Below are positions 36,905 to 45,780 of a stretch of 64,000 nucleotides of DNA, piece by piece. This DNA is from an uncultured Aquimarina sp. (GTDB lineage Bacteria > Bacteroidota > Bacteroidia > Flavobacteriales > Flavobacteriaceae). The stretch spans positions 434,001 through 498,000 of the forward strand of contig NZ_CANLOZ010000005.1 in the NCBI RefSeq assembly GCF_947492965.1, read 5' to 3'. Position numbers and translations under genes: made by a program. Every line of letters starts with the position of its first letter. Positions within the stretch are counted from its first letter, which is position 1. The notes beneath the pieces are model-generated. The model saw only the letters and a program-made list of their open reading frames with translations. It was not told where the DNA came from and did not search any database.

Positions 36905-37251
36905 GTACCATAGTAGACGATTTCAATGAATATAGAGAGAAAATGAACTCTCGAATTCTAGAAGATAACAATAAGATTATTAAAAGAATCTTCAATTTAG
37001 ACACCAATGCTTACATGGAGGGTGCATTGGATGTAAAAACAAAAGAGCTTTTAGGTTTAGTGGCATCTACTGTACTTAGATGTGATGACTGTATAAAATA
37101 TCACTTAGAAACCTGTTATAAAGAAGGTTTAACCAAAGAAGAAGTGGTAGAATCTTTAAGTATTGCGACTTTAGTTGGAGGAACCATTGTTATACCACAT
37201 TTACGAAAAGCATATGAATTTTGGGATGCTTTAGAGGAGCAAAACTCATAA
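36901..37251 (+). CDS. Carboxymuconolactone decarboxylase / AhpD-like protein
   Basis: This 116-residue all-helical protein has the AhpD-type CxxC site (RCDDCIKYHLETCYKEG) followed by TKEEVVESLSIATLVGGTIVIPH. Such proteins act as small disulfide reductases or peroxidase partners rather than true decarboxylases. It is translationally coupled to tatC by ATGA overlap. The order kdsD-tatC-CMD-lptB is common in flavobacteria. Confidence 0.9.
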   Translation: MSTIVDDFNEYREKMNSRILEDNNKIIKRIFNLDTNAYMEGALDVKTKELLGLVASTVLRCDDCIKYHLETCYKEGLTKEEVVESLSIATLVGGTIVIPHLRKAYEFWDALEEQNS

Positions 37252-37318
37252 CATTGCTCTTAATCAATTTATTCGCTTATTTTAGCAACATCCAATATAG
37301 AAAGAAGTCATTCAGAAT

Positions 37319-38065
37319 ATGAAGTTAACAGCAGACAACTTAATAAAATCATATAAAGGAAGAAAAGTAGTAAAAGGGATTTCTCTGGAAGTAAATCAAG
37401 GAGAAATTGTAGGTTTATTAGGTCCTAATGGAGCTGGTAAAACAACTTCTTTCTATATGATTGTAGGGTTAGTAAAACCAAATGGAGGAAAAATATCACT
37501 TGATAGTACTGATATTACAAAGTTTCCTATGTATAAGCGTGCTCAGAATGGGATTGGTTATCTAGCACAAGAAGCTTCTGTTTTTAGAAAACTAAGTATC
37601 GAAGATAATATCCTTAGCGTTTTGCAGTTAACAAAACTCTCCAAAAAAGAACAGTTGCATAAAATGGAATCTCTGATTGAAGAATTTGGTTTAGGTCATA
37701 TTCGTAAGAACAGAGGAGATTTATTAAGTGGTGGAGAACGAAGAAGAACAGAAATAGCTAGAGCCTTAGCGACAGATCCTAATTTTATTTTATTAGATGA
37801 ACCTTTTGCTGGGGTAGATCCAGTTGCCGTAGAAGATATTCAACGAATTGTAGCTCAGCTAAAAAATAAAAATATTGGTATTCTAATTACGGATCATAAC
37901 GTACAAGAAACGTTAGCCATCACTGACAGAACTTACCTTATGTTTGAAGGAAGTATTCTAAAAGCAGGAATTCCTGAAGAACTGGCTGAAGATGAAATGG
38001 TTCGTAAAGTTTATCTTGGGCAAAATTTCGAGCTTAGAAAAAAGAAAATAGATTTCGATTCCTAG
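37319..38065 (+). CDS. lptB: LPS export ABC transporter ATP-binding protein LptB
   Basis: This 248-residue ATPase drives LPS extraction from the inner membrane with LptFG. Motifs are Walker [11 protein letters not shown]-loop [18 protein letters not shown] (typical of LptB), signature LSGGERRR, Walker [14 protein letters not shown] and H-loop DHN. LptF/G/C are not in the window. It ends one base before the convergent CapA gene, with no terminator between them. Confidence 0.94.
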   Translation: MKLTADNLIKSYKGRKVVKGISLEVNQGEIVGLLGPNGAGKTTSFYMIVGLVKPNGGKISLDSTDITKFPMYKRAQNGIGYLAQEASVFRKLSIEDNILSVLQLTKLSKKEQLHKMESLIEEFGLGHIRKNRGDLLSGGERRRTEIARALATDPNFILLDEPFAGVDPVAVEDIQRIVAQLKNKNIGILITDHNVQETLAITDRTYLMFEGSILKAGIPEELAEDEMVRKVYLGQNFELRKKKIDFDS

Positions 38066-39028
38066 TTACTTATAAAACTCATCTATAAGCCTTGGACTGC
38101 ATTTCTTAATTTCAAATTCCATATCTGAAACTGCAATGTGTTGCTTCCCTATTTTTAATTGAATTAGCAATCCCTTAGAATTTATAGGGTTATGCTGATC
38201 AAAAATAAAATTACCTATACTATAGTAAATAGGTTTTTCTTTGTAAACTTCTATCGTTTGTATAGTATGTGGATGATGACCAATAATGACATCCGCCCCA
38301 GCATCGATTAAACTATATGCTTGCTGCTTTTGTGATATCAATGGAACTTTTGTATGTTCCGCTCCCCAATGCAACTGAACAACTACTACCGCTTCTGAAT
38401 TATCTTTCTTTATGTTATGAATCTTATCAGAAATCTCATCAAAAGAATCTTCGCAAACACAAGGCTTATCTTCTAAAAATGTCCAATTTTCTGAAGGAAC
38501 CTGAAGAGAAGATAACAAATATACATTTCTAGGATTTGAGGTAATTAATATTGGTTTACATGCTTCTCGGGTATGCTTCCCATATCCCAAAGGAATTAAA
38601 CCCGCATTTACAATATTCCGTTCTGTATCTACCAAACCATTTCTACCTTGATCCATGGAATGATTATTTGCCATATTCAAATGAGTGATCCCATGTTTTT
38701 TTAGTGCAAACAACCAATCTGGTTCCGCTCTGAAAATAAATTTCTTATGAATAGGTTCTTCTATTTTGGTAGCTGGACATTCTAAATTAGCGATAACCAC
38801 ATCGCTTTTTGCAAAAACGCTATCTATCGATTCATGAAACAGAGTATCCATTCCCAAATGTTCAACCCTTGTCCTCACTCCACGATCTAATAACAAATCT
38901 CCAACAAAAACTATAGTAGTTTCGTCATCCGAATCACATGAAGAAAAAGAAACCAGGATTCCTAAACCTACAATTATAAATCTAAAAGAAAATTGCACTC
39001 TCCTAAGATGCTTTATTTTTTTTAACAT
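38066..39028 (-). CDS. CapA-family metallophosphatase-like lipoprotein
   Basis: This 320-residue protein has a lipoprotein-type signal (lipid Cys about residue 31, FSSCDSDDE). The CapA/PgsA metallophosphoesterase fold shows GDLLLDRGV, VIANLECP, NMANNHSMDQGRNGL, QLHWGAEH and IGHHPHTIQ, which hold the expected metal ligands. In Bacillus the family is tied to poly-gamma-glutamate anchoring. Here it is the last gene of a pssA-led operon, overlapping the DUF3160 stop by 7 bases. The actual substrate is unknown. Confidence 0.88.
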   Translation of the reverse strand: MLKKIKHLRRVQFSFRFIIVGLGILVSFSSCDSDDETTIVFVGDLLLDRGVRTRVEHLGMDTLFHESIDSVFAKSDVVIANLECPATKIEEPIHKKFIFRAEPDWLFALKKHGITHLNMANNHSMDQGRNGLVDTERNIVNAGLIPLGYGKHTREACKPILITSNPRNVYLLSSLQVPSENWTFLEDKPCVCEDSFDEISDKIHNIKKDNSEAVVVVQLHWGAEHTKVPLISQKQQAYSLIDAGADVIIGHHPHTIQTIEVYKEKPIYYSIGNFIFDQHNPINSKGLLIQLKIGKQHIAVSDMEFEIKKCSPRLIDEFYK

Positions 39029-41493
39029 CCCGAACTATAGAATATTTTCTCATTTGTTTTTGGAGCAGGAATTGGAACTATAATAGCTTTCATCCATTCA
39101 GGAATCCCTTTAGCTTGATTCTTATCTATCATATCCTGCCATTCTTCGTCGGTTAAACGATTTCCAAGAGGAAGATGAAATTCGTGATATCCAAATACCG
39201 CTCCTTTTGTGATATGCAAATACCCTTCAATCTCCACTAACACATACAAATCATTTACATTACCCGTAGCCACATGTAAAATCCCCTTATCAGGATTGTT
39301 CCCACTATTCGCTGTATATACATCTGCTACCACAGCGACAGATTTATCAGGTCCTTGTACATTATGCCATCCATCTAAATACTGATCTTTTTGCTTTACC
39401 AAATCTAGTGTAATCCATTCGAATGTACTACCTATGATTTCTATCTGACCATACTCCTGAATAGATAGTTTCTTTCCTGCTAGTTCTTTTTTACTTGCAG
39501 ATAATAAAAACTCTGCGTTCTCTCTTAAGCTAGTGGTAATTCTAGAAATATTTGAATCCAAAAGTTCATTTCTTTCCAATACCGATTTAGTAAGATCAAT
39601 TAATTCGATTACAGTGTTCCAGTAGCCAATATTAGGTTCTACATATCCAACTGTATAAGGACTTGGAACTCCTTCTCCATCTCCGCACTCTGCAGCCATT
39701 GGTTGTTCTGCATATAAAATAGAATCATGCTTTAATTCTGCCCAAGAAGCTAAAGAAGCATTTAAATTTTTCTTATTCCATTCTGGAGTTTGCATGAAAT
39801 AAGGATAACTATCATTAGCTTTTTGAAGCTCCAACAAACTCTGAATCCACTTTGTATAAACAGTAGCTCCAAAATCTACGGAACTCATTTCTTCTTGCAT
39901 CTTAGTTAACAATCCAGGATATTCTTCCCACTTCTCTCCTTCTTTTAATTCATTAATCAATAGATCTTCTGCAGCTTTACTACCAAAAGCAGCCATTACA
40001 TCTAATCCTTGTGGGTAAGCACGTTTGGAAACTTCACTTTTCAAATCCACCAAATTTTGAAGCACATCATTATCAGAAACATATCGTTGTGGTATAAAGT
40101 TGATTTTTATCTTACAACTACCTCCACCAGATCTTATTTTATCTTTGATATCCGCAATCTTATTTACTTCGACTTTAAGGTTTTCTATACGCTCAGTATC
40201 TTGTAAAATAGCTTCCAAAGGAAGCTCTTCTTTTTCTAACAACTCAGCTAAATCTAAGAAAGATACATTATCTGCTTGTCCAATAATGAAGTCTATAGGC
40301 TCCATGATTGCTTTATATTTCTTTAATGTCTCTTTCCCGAAATTAGAACTATTACCAAGAGTGGCAGCATTTACCAAAGCTCTTTTAAACTGAAGATCAT
40401 TATTGAGACAAAAAGGAGCGGATTGCAACCACATCATTGCACAGAAATAACGTTTTAAAGATTCTGTTCTAGTATAGTGTCCTCTTGGTTTAAACAAACT
40501 GTATGGAAACTGAACTTCAGTAAATTCCAAAAACTCAGAAATCTTATCTTCTGCGCTTTTAACGGCCAATAATTCATTCTCATAATGTTGTTCATATCCA
40601 GAAGGAACTTCAACCTTCTCATCGGTTAACAATGTATACGCAATTGCATAATACGTCTGATTAAATTTTGCCATTTCACTAAAAACTTCATCTGAAGAAG
40701 TTTCAGCTAAACTTTGCATATCCTTAATCATGTTTTGGCAAATTTCTGATAGGATCGGAATAAATTGTTCTTCTTCAATTTTCTTAAGTATAAACCCAAA
40801 ATACATGTGAAACAATTGCATATACATATCCGTAGTCACAAAATTCGGAAACTCTGCATAATCATTCTGTTCATACAAATGAAAAAACTGAATATTCGAA
40901 TTAGGAACAATCGCAAATCCATTTTTAGCCAACATCTCCATCAACTCAGGAGCAGGCTTTTCTAATTGAAAAAGATTTACAATATTATCAATATTCGCCA
41001 CCTTTCTATTTCCTTGGTCTAAGAGATTTTTAGTTTTTAACTCTTCTTCTCGCTTTTTTAAATTTTCGATAAAAACTGTTTCTTGAGATGAGTATGAAAT
41101 GGGCTCAATATCTTCTCCTCCTTCTTCTGCCCAATACCTACTTTCCATTCTCTCATTATACCAACTTGTAGCTTCAAAAGTGTACCTGAGATCACCTTTC
41201 ATAAAACAATATCCTTGTTTTGCCGCAAAACTGTTGCGTAATACTCTTATTTCGTACAGGGTTAATGAAGAAATATCCATCTGCAAATCCACATCTTCTC
41301 CTAATTTTTCTACATCTAGCTTTCCATTAACTATAACAGGATTATCAATTTTCTTAGTTTCTTCCTCTTCTAGAGTTGTCTCCTCTATCTCATTAGATGT
41401 CGATACGGGATCATTTTGTTTGTTTGTTTTTGTATCACTTCCACACGCGATGAGAATTAAAAATACACTGATCAACAATAATTGTTTTTTCAT
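39022..41493 (-). CDS. YARHG-DUF3160 lipoprotein
   Basis: This 823-residue protein has a lipoprotein signal (lipid Cys17, ILIACGSDT) and an acidic Thr/Glu linker. A YARHG-like domain spans ~75-120 (EIRVLRNSFAAKQGYCF ... TSWYNERM), and a long helical DUF3160 region spans ~170-760. YARHG domains are thought to bind the cell wall. DUF3160 has no known activity. It is the third gene of the pssA operon, 13 bases after the preceding gene. The product is probably a large envelope protein. Confidence 0.83.
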   Translation of the reverse strand: MKKQLLLISVFLILIACGSDTKTNKQNDPVSTSNEIEETTLEEEETKKIDNPVIVNGKLDVEKLGEDVDLQMDISSLTLYEIRVLRNSFAAKQGYCFMKGDLRYTFEATSWYNERMESRYWAEEGGEDIEPISYSSQETVFIENLKKREEELKTKNLLDQGNRKVANIDNIVNLFQLEKPAPELMEMLAKNGFAIVPNSNIQFFHLYEQNDYAEFPNFVTTDMYMQLFHMYFGFILKKIEEEQFIPILSEICQNMIKDMQSLAETSSDEVFSEMAKFNQTYYAIAYTLLTDEKVEVPSGYEQHYENELLAVKSAEDKISEFLEFTEVQFPYSLFKPRGHYTRTESLKRYFCAMMWLQSAPFCLNNDLQFKRALVNAATLGNSSNFGKETLKKYKAIMEPIDFIIGQADNVSFLDLAELLEKEELPLEAILQDTERIENLKVEVNKIADIKDKIRSGGGSCKIKINFIPQRYVSDNDVLQNLVDLKSEVSKRAYPQGLDVMAAFGSKAAEDLLINELKEGEKWEEYPGLLTKMQEEMSSVDFGATVYTKWIQSLLELQKANDSYPYFMQTPEWNKKNLNASLASWAELKHDSILYAEQPMAAECGDGEGVPSPYTVGYVEPNIGYWNTVIELIDLTKSVLERNELLDSNISRITTSLRENAEFLLSASKKELAGKKLSIQEYGQIEIIGSTFEWITLDLVKQKDQYLDGWHNVQGPDKSVAVVADVYTANSGNNPDKGILHVATGNVNDLYVLVEIEGYLHITKGAVFGYHEFHLPLGNRLTDEEWQDMIDKNQAKGIPEWMKAIIVPIPAPKTNEKIFYSSGC

Positions 41494-41506
41494 AGTTTTT
41501 AAGTTG

Positions 41507-42052
41507 CTAACTTTTATTTCTTAGTATTTGTATGGCCTTTGCGCTATCTATTTCTCTATACAGATATTTTGTAAATTCCAGTCCAAAACGTTTCCATTTA
41601 TATTCTGCGATAAGCACGTTACCACTTTGTTCTTTTTCAATACTTCTAATAAAGTTTCCTTCCTGAGTTTCTATAAAATCAAAATCTACTAAAGGTTTAC
41701 TTAAACGAGAACCTAACCATAATGGTCGAACATATCCTTTGTAATTTTTGAAAATAAAAAGACGTTTTCGTTTTATAGAATCAAATCTTGTGGTCTTTAT
41801 TACTCCCACTAATATATCGTCTTTTCCGTTACCATCTACATCTCCGTGCGTAAACTGATATACTGGATACGGTAATTCCCAATTATCAACTAAAGAATCG
41901 GAAGCAATCTGCACATAATACAGTGAATCATGTTCTTTTACCAGAGTAATAGTATGCTCTCCCGTTTTGAAGGTAGTTTTGGTGGTATCCGAACAGCTAA
42001 GAATAAGCAAGCTTACGAACAACAAAAAGTAAAACCCAATATGGTTTCTCAT
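41507..42052 (-). CDS. Small lipoprotein with FG-GAP/VCBS-like Asp-rich motif
   Basis: This 181-residue protein has a lipoprotein signal (lipid Cys20, LILSCSDTT). It is a beta-rich protein with a THGDVDGNGKDDILVGV segment like the calcium-binding loop of FG-GAP/VCBS repeats, and otherwise no recognisable family. It sits 13 bases after pssA and 13 bases before DUF3160, so it is co-transcribed. Its role is unknown. Confidence 0.75.
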   Translation of the reverse strand: MRNHIGFYFLLFVSLLILSCSDTTKTTFKTGEHTITLVKEHDSLYYVQIASDSLVDNWELPYPVYQFTHGDVDGNGKDDILVGVIKTTRFDSIKRKRLFIFKNYKGYVRPLWLGSRLSKPLVDFDFIETQEGNFIRSIEKEQSGNVLIAEYKWKRFGLEFTKYLYREIDSAKAIQILRNKS

Positions 42053-42065
42053 GATAATACGGAAT

Positions 42066-42824
42066 CTAGACTGTACTTCCTTCCTTAAAAATCAAAGACA
42101 TCAAAACATACAGCAATATGACTACTGGTATCGCGGTGAATTGAAGAAATGCCAACAACAAAATCGTTATTACTAAGAAAGCATATCTAATTTTATTCTC
42201 CTGAAAACCCCATGTTTTAAACTTTAATGCAAATAATGGAATTTCGGCATTAAGTAAGTAACAACTCACCAATGTGAGACCTATTAAAAACCATTGATTC
42301 AAAATAACATCAGCAATCCATTCCGCAGAGTTGAAACTAAGAATTAAAGGCAAACTAATAATTAACAAAGTGTTAGCAGGAGTTGGTAATCCAATAAATG
42401 AAGTCGTCTGTCTCGTATCGATATTAAACTTTGCTAATCGATATGCTGAAGCCAACGTAATAAGCAAGCCTATAATAGGTAAAAACTCTACATAACCTTC
42501 TATAAAATCTTCATCATAAACCTGATATCTTAGCACTTGATCCGAAGAGACATTATATACTTTTGCCATTAATTGAAACATTACAATACCTGGTACTAAT
42601 CCACTTGTTACCATATCGGCTAGTGAATCTAATTGTAATCCAAGTTCACTTTGTACTTTTAGTAACCTAGCCGCTAATCCATCAAAAAAATCAAATCCTA
42701 TCCCAAGCACTACAAATAAAGCAGCCAGCTCTAAATCTCCCTGAACAGCAAAAATTGTAGCAATACAGCCACACAAAAGATTAAGAAGGGTAATGATATT
42801 AGGAATTTGCTTTTTCAGCTTCAT
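42066..42824 (-). CDS. pssA: CDP-diacylglycerol-serine O-phosphatidyltransferase
   Basis: This 252-residue multi-pass membrane enzyme makes phosphatidylserine, the precursor of phosphatidylethanolamine. The CDP-alcohol phosphotransferase motif is complete: DGLAARLL followed by GLQLDSLADM, with all Asp residues present. There are about seven hydrophobic helices. It heads a four-gene minus-strand operon whose other members are exported proteins (181-residue lipoprotein, YARHG-DUF3160, CapA-like). That is an unexpected set of partners. Confidence 0.92.
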   Translation of the reverse strand: MKLKKQIPNIITLLNLLCGCIATIFAVQGDLELAALFVVLGIGFDFFDGLAARLLKVQSELGLQLDSLADMVTSGLVPGIVMFQLMAKVYNVSSDQVLRYQVYDEDFIEGYVEFLPIIGLLITLASAYRLAKFNIDTRQTTSFIGLPTPANTLLIISLPLILSFNSAEWIADVILNQWFLIGLTLVSCYLLNAEIPLFALKFKTWGFQENKIRYAFLVITILLLAFLQFTAIPVVILLYVLMSLIFKEGSTV

Positions 42825-42950
42825 ATGGATAAATTTTGTGTAAAAATAGCAAACTATTTCCGTCTATTAACAAGGGCTACACAATATGAAATCGTAAATA
42901 AAGTTTATAATGTTGAAAAATAGTAAGATATTTGTCAAAAATTGCTAGGA

Positions 42951-44039
42951 TTGAAAAGAATTATAATCGCATTGTTTAGTTTGTCTGTGTTTTTCTCTTC
43001 AGCTCAAACTCGTAAATATTCCAATGAATTTTTGAATATTGGTGTCGATGCTGGAGCGTTAGGTATGGCCAATGCTGTTGTTGCTACTTCTGGTGATGTG
43101 AATTCTGGATATTGGAATCCTGCTGGATTGATCAATTTAGAAGACAATCAGGTTTCCTTTATGCATGCGGCATACTTCGCTAATATTGCTAATTACGACT
43201 ACTTAGCTTTTGGTATGCCTTTAGACGAAAAAAGTGCTATTGCATTTTCTTTAATTCGTTTTGGGGTTGATGATATTCTTGATACTACTAGCTTGGTTGA
43301 TGCAGATGGTAACATTGATTATACAAGAATTAATTTATTCTCCGCGGCAGATTATGCCTTCACATTTTCATATTCGAGAAAGCTACCTATAGAAGGTCTC
43401 AGTTATGGTGCTAATGCTAAAGTAATCCGACGTATTATTGGAGATTTTGCCTCTTCTTGGGGATTCGGTTTCGATGCTGCTTTACAATATCAAAAGAACA
43501 ACTGGCAATTTGGAGTGATGGTTAGAGATATCACCACAACTTTTAATGCCTGGAGTGTTGAAGAATTTGCTATTGGGGATCTTAACGGAGATGGTATTCC
43601 TGATGAAGATCAAATTCCACAGATAAGAGATCAAGAATTACCAGAAACTACAGAAATAACGATTCCTAAACTTCAATTCGGAGCTGCCAGAAAATTTGAT
43701 ATAGGAACAAAATTCGGTTTAAATACAGAATTGGATATGAATGTGCGTTTTGCTGAAACAAATGATATTATTTCATCTTCTGCAATTAGTGTTACTCCGG
43801 CTTTTGGTTTTGAATTAGATTATGCTAAAATCGTTTACCTGCGAGGAGGTGTAGGTAATTTCCAAAATATTGAGCAATTTGATGGATCCGACAACGTAGG
43901 TTTTCAACCAAATTTTGGAATTGGTTTTCAATATAAAGGCATACAGGTAGATTATGCACTCACAGACATCGGCGATCAAAGTGCTGCTATTTATTCTAAT
44001 GTATTTTCTATAAAAGTAGATTGGAGTCTTTTTAGATAG
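42951..44039 (+). CDS. PorV/PorQ-family outer-membrane protein
   Basis: I use the TTG at 42951 (MKRIIIALFSLSVFFSSAQ), giving a signal peptide and 362 residues; a second TTG at 42942 would add three residues. The mature part begins NEFLNIGVDAGALGMANAVVA ... GYWNPAGLINL, the FadL/PorV-like signature, and continues as a beta-barrel. PorV shuttles T9SS cargo from the translocon, but several paralogues exist in each genome, so this one need not be the T9SS component. An Asp-rich DLNGDGIPDEDQ loop may bind calcium. Confidence 0.85.
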   Translation: MKRIIIALFSLSVFFSSAQTRKYSNEFLNIGVDAGALGMANAVVATSGDVNSGYWNPAGLINLEDNQVSFMHAAYFANIANYDYLAFGMPLDEKSAIAFSLIRFGVDDILDTTSLVDADGNIDYTRINLFSAADYAFTFSYSRKLPIEGLSYGANAKVIRRIIGDFASSWGFGFDAALQYQKNNWQFGVMVRDITTTFNAWSVEEFAIGDLNGDGIPDEDQIPQIRDQELPETTEITIPKLQFGAARKFDIGTKFGLNTELDMNVRFAETNDIISSSAISVTPAFGFELDYAKIVYLRGGVGNFQNIEQFDGSDNVGFQPNFGIGFQYKGIQVDYALTDIGDQSAAIYSNVFSIKVDWSLFR

Positions 44040-44129
44040 CCTTTATACTATCATAACATTTTTTTAGCTTAGGGTTTCAGTTTTGTAACGAAATAAGTTT
44101 AATTTCGTTTCTAAGACATAACATCTTTT

Positions 44130-45719
44130 ATGAAGAACATATTACTTGTCATTTTATCAGGCTTATTGCTTGCTATTGGTTGGCCTACTTATGGTTTCCC
44201 GTTATTTCTCTTTTTTGGTTTTGTTCCTTTATTAATTGTTGAATACAAAGTCCGATCAAACAAGTATCATAAATCTCAAGTATTTGGATTTGCTTTTCTA
44301 TCGCTATTTATTTGGAATATGATTACCACATGGTGGATCTATAATTCTACTCCATTTGGAATGTGGTTTGCAGAAATTGTAAATACGCTTATAATGGCGT
44401 TGGTATTTCTTTTGTATCATATCGTGGCAAGAAGAGCCTCTTTCTTTATTGGAACTATCTTTCTCATTTGTATATGGATGAGTTTTGAATACCTTCATTT
44501 ACAATGGCAGTTTTCCTGGCCTTGGCTTAACTTAGGAAATGGATTTGCTAGTTTTACTTCATGGGTGCAATGGTATGAGTATACTGGAACTTTTGGAGGT
44601 ACCCTTTGGATTTGGATTGTAAACATAGGTCTTTACAAAAGCATATTACTTTTTCTAGAACATAAAGACAAGTCAATTTTATACAAAGCGGGGCTTAGAA
44701 ATGGATTGATCATTATCATTCCAATAATAATTTCTTTTATTATTCTAAAAACCTATGAAGAAGATGGTAAAGAGGTCGAAGTTGTTATTCTACAACCAAA
44801 CATAAACCCATACACCGAAAAATATAATACTAGCGATGATCGTGTGGGTGCATTGTTAACTTCTCTTTCTCAAAAAGAAATAACGGAAAACACAGATTTT
44901 ATTATCGCACCAGAAACCGTTTTTGCTGATAATAATCGATTAAAAACATTTAAGAATTCTATTGCAAAAAAGACTGCTAGTGCAATTGTGCAAAATTATC
45001 CAAAAGCTAATTTTCTATCCGGAATTTCCTTATTAGATGTTTTTAGAGATCCAGCTCAAGTTCGTCCACAAACAAATGAACATAAAAGTGGTGTGTTTTA
45101 TGATGACTATAATTCTGCATTTTTAGTAAGGCCTGATGGTACAGATGAGCTATATCATAAAAGTAAATTAGTAGTAGGTGTAGAGAATTTTCCATATCAA
45201 AGTGTTTTTAAACCAATTGTTGGTGATGCTATGATTGATTTAGGAGGTACTGTAGCTAAGAAAACTACCCAACCAGACAGAGAAGTCTTTTTTACCAAAG
45301 AAGGATTAGGCGCCGCTCCAATTATTTGCTATGAAAGCGTTTACGGAGAATTTGTTACAGGTTATGTAAGAAATAATGCGGATTTCTTAGCAATTATCAC
45401 TAATGACGCTTGGTGGGGTGTTACACAAGGACATCAACAACATTTGGCTTATGCTAAATTAAGAGCAATAGAAACAAGAAGAAGTATTGCCCGAAGTGCA
45501 AACACCGGTATTTCTGCAATTATAAACCAAACTGGAAATATTGTCTCGTCTTTACCATATAACCAGCAAGGAGTATTAAAAGGTACTCTTACTACCAATA
45601 AAAAAATTACTTTCTATGTTAGAGCTGGCGACTATCTAGCAAGAGTTGCTATTTTTCTTATGATTTTTATTTTTCTATTCTCGGTAACAAGACGACGAAA
45701 GAAAATTACGGCTCTATAA
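44130..45719 (+). CDS. lnt: Apolipoprotein N-acyltransferase
   Basis: This 529-residue inner-membrane enzyme N-acylates lipoproteins, the last step of their maturation. It has about seven membrane helices (residues 1-205, and one at the C-terminus) around a nitrilase-like periplasmic domain (~215-485). The Glu-Lys-Cys triad is visible in IIAPETVF, LYHKSKLVVGVENFPYQ and PIICYESVYGEF. This suits the many lipoproteins in the window. The C-terminus is Arg/Lys-rich. Confidence 0.93.
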   Translation: MKNILLVILSGLLLAIGWPTYGFPLFLFFGFVPLLIVEYKVRSNKYHKSQVFGFAFLSLFIWNMITTWWIYNSTPFGMWFAEIVNTLIMALVFLLYHIVARRASFFIGTIFLICIWMSFEYLHLQWQFSWPWLNLGNGFASFTSWVQWYEYTGTFGGTLWIWIVNIGLYKSILLFLEHKDKSILYKAGLRNGLIIIIPIIISFIILKTYEEDGKEVEVVILQPNINPYTEKYNTSDDRVGALLTSLSQKEITENTDFIIAPETVFADNNRLKTFKNSIAKKTASAIVQNYPKANFLSGISLLDVFRDPAQVRPQTNEHKSGVFYDDYNSAFLVRPDGTDELYHKSKLVVGVENFPYQSVFKPIVGDAMIDLGGTVAKKTTQPDREVFFTKEGLGAAPIICYESVYGEFVTGYVRNNADFLAIITNDAWWGVTQGHQQHLAYAKLRAIETRRSIARSANTGISAIINQTGNIVSSLPYNQQGVLKGTLTTNKKITFYVRAGDYLARVAIFLMIFIFLFSVTRRRKKITAL

Positions 45720-45780
45720 AGCAGAATCCAATATTTGTACTTAATTTGCAAATTTTCAAATCATAACCAAGCTTTATCAG

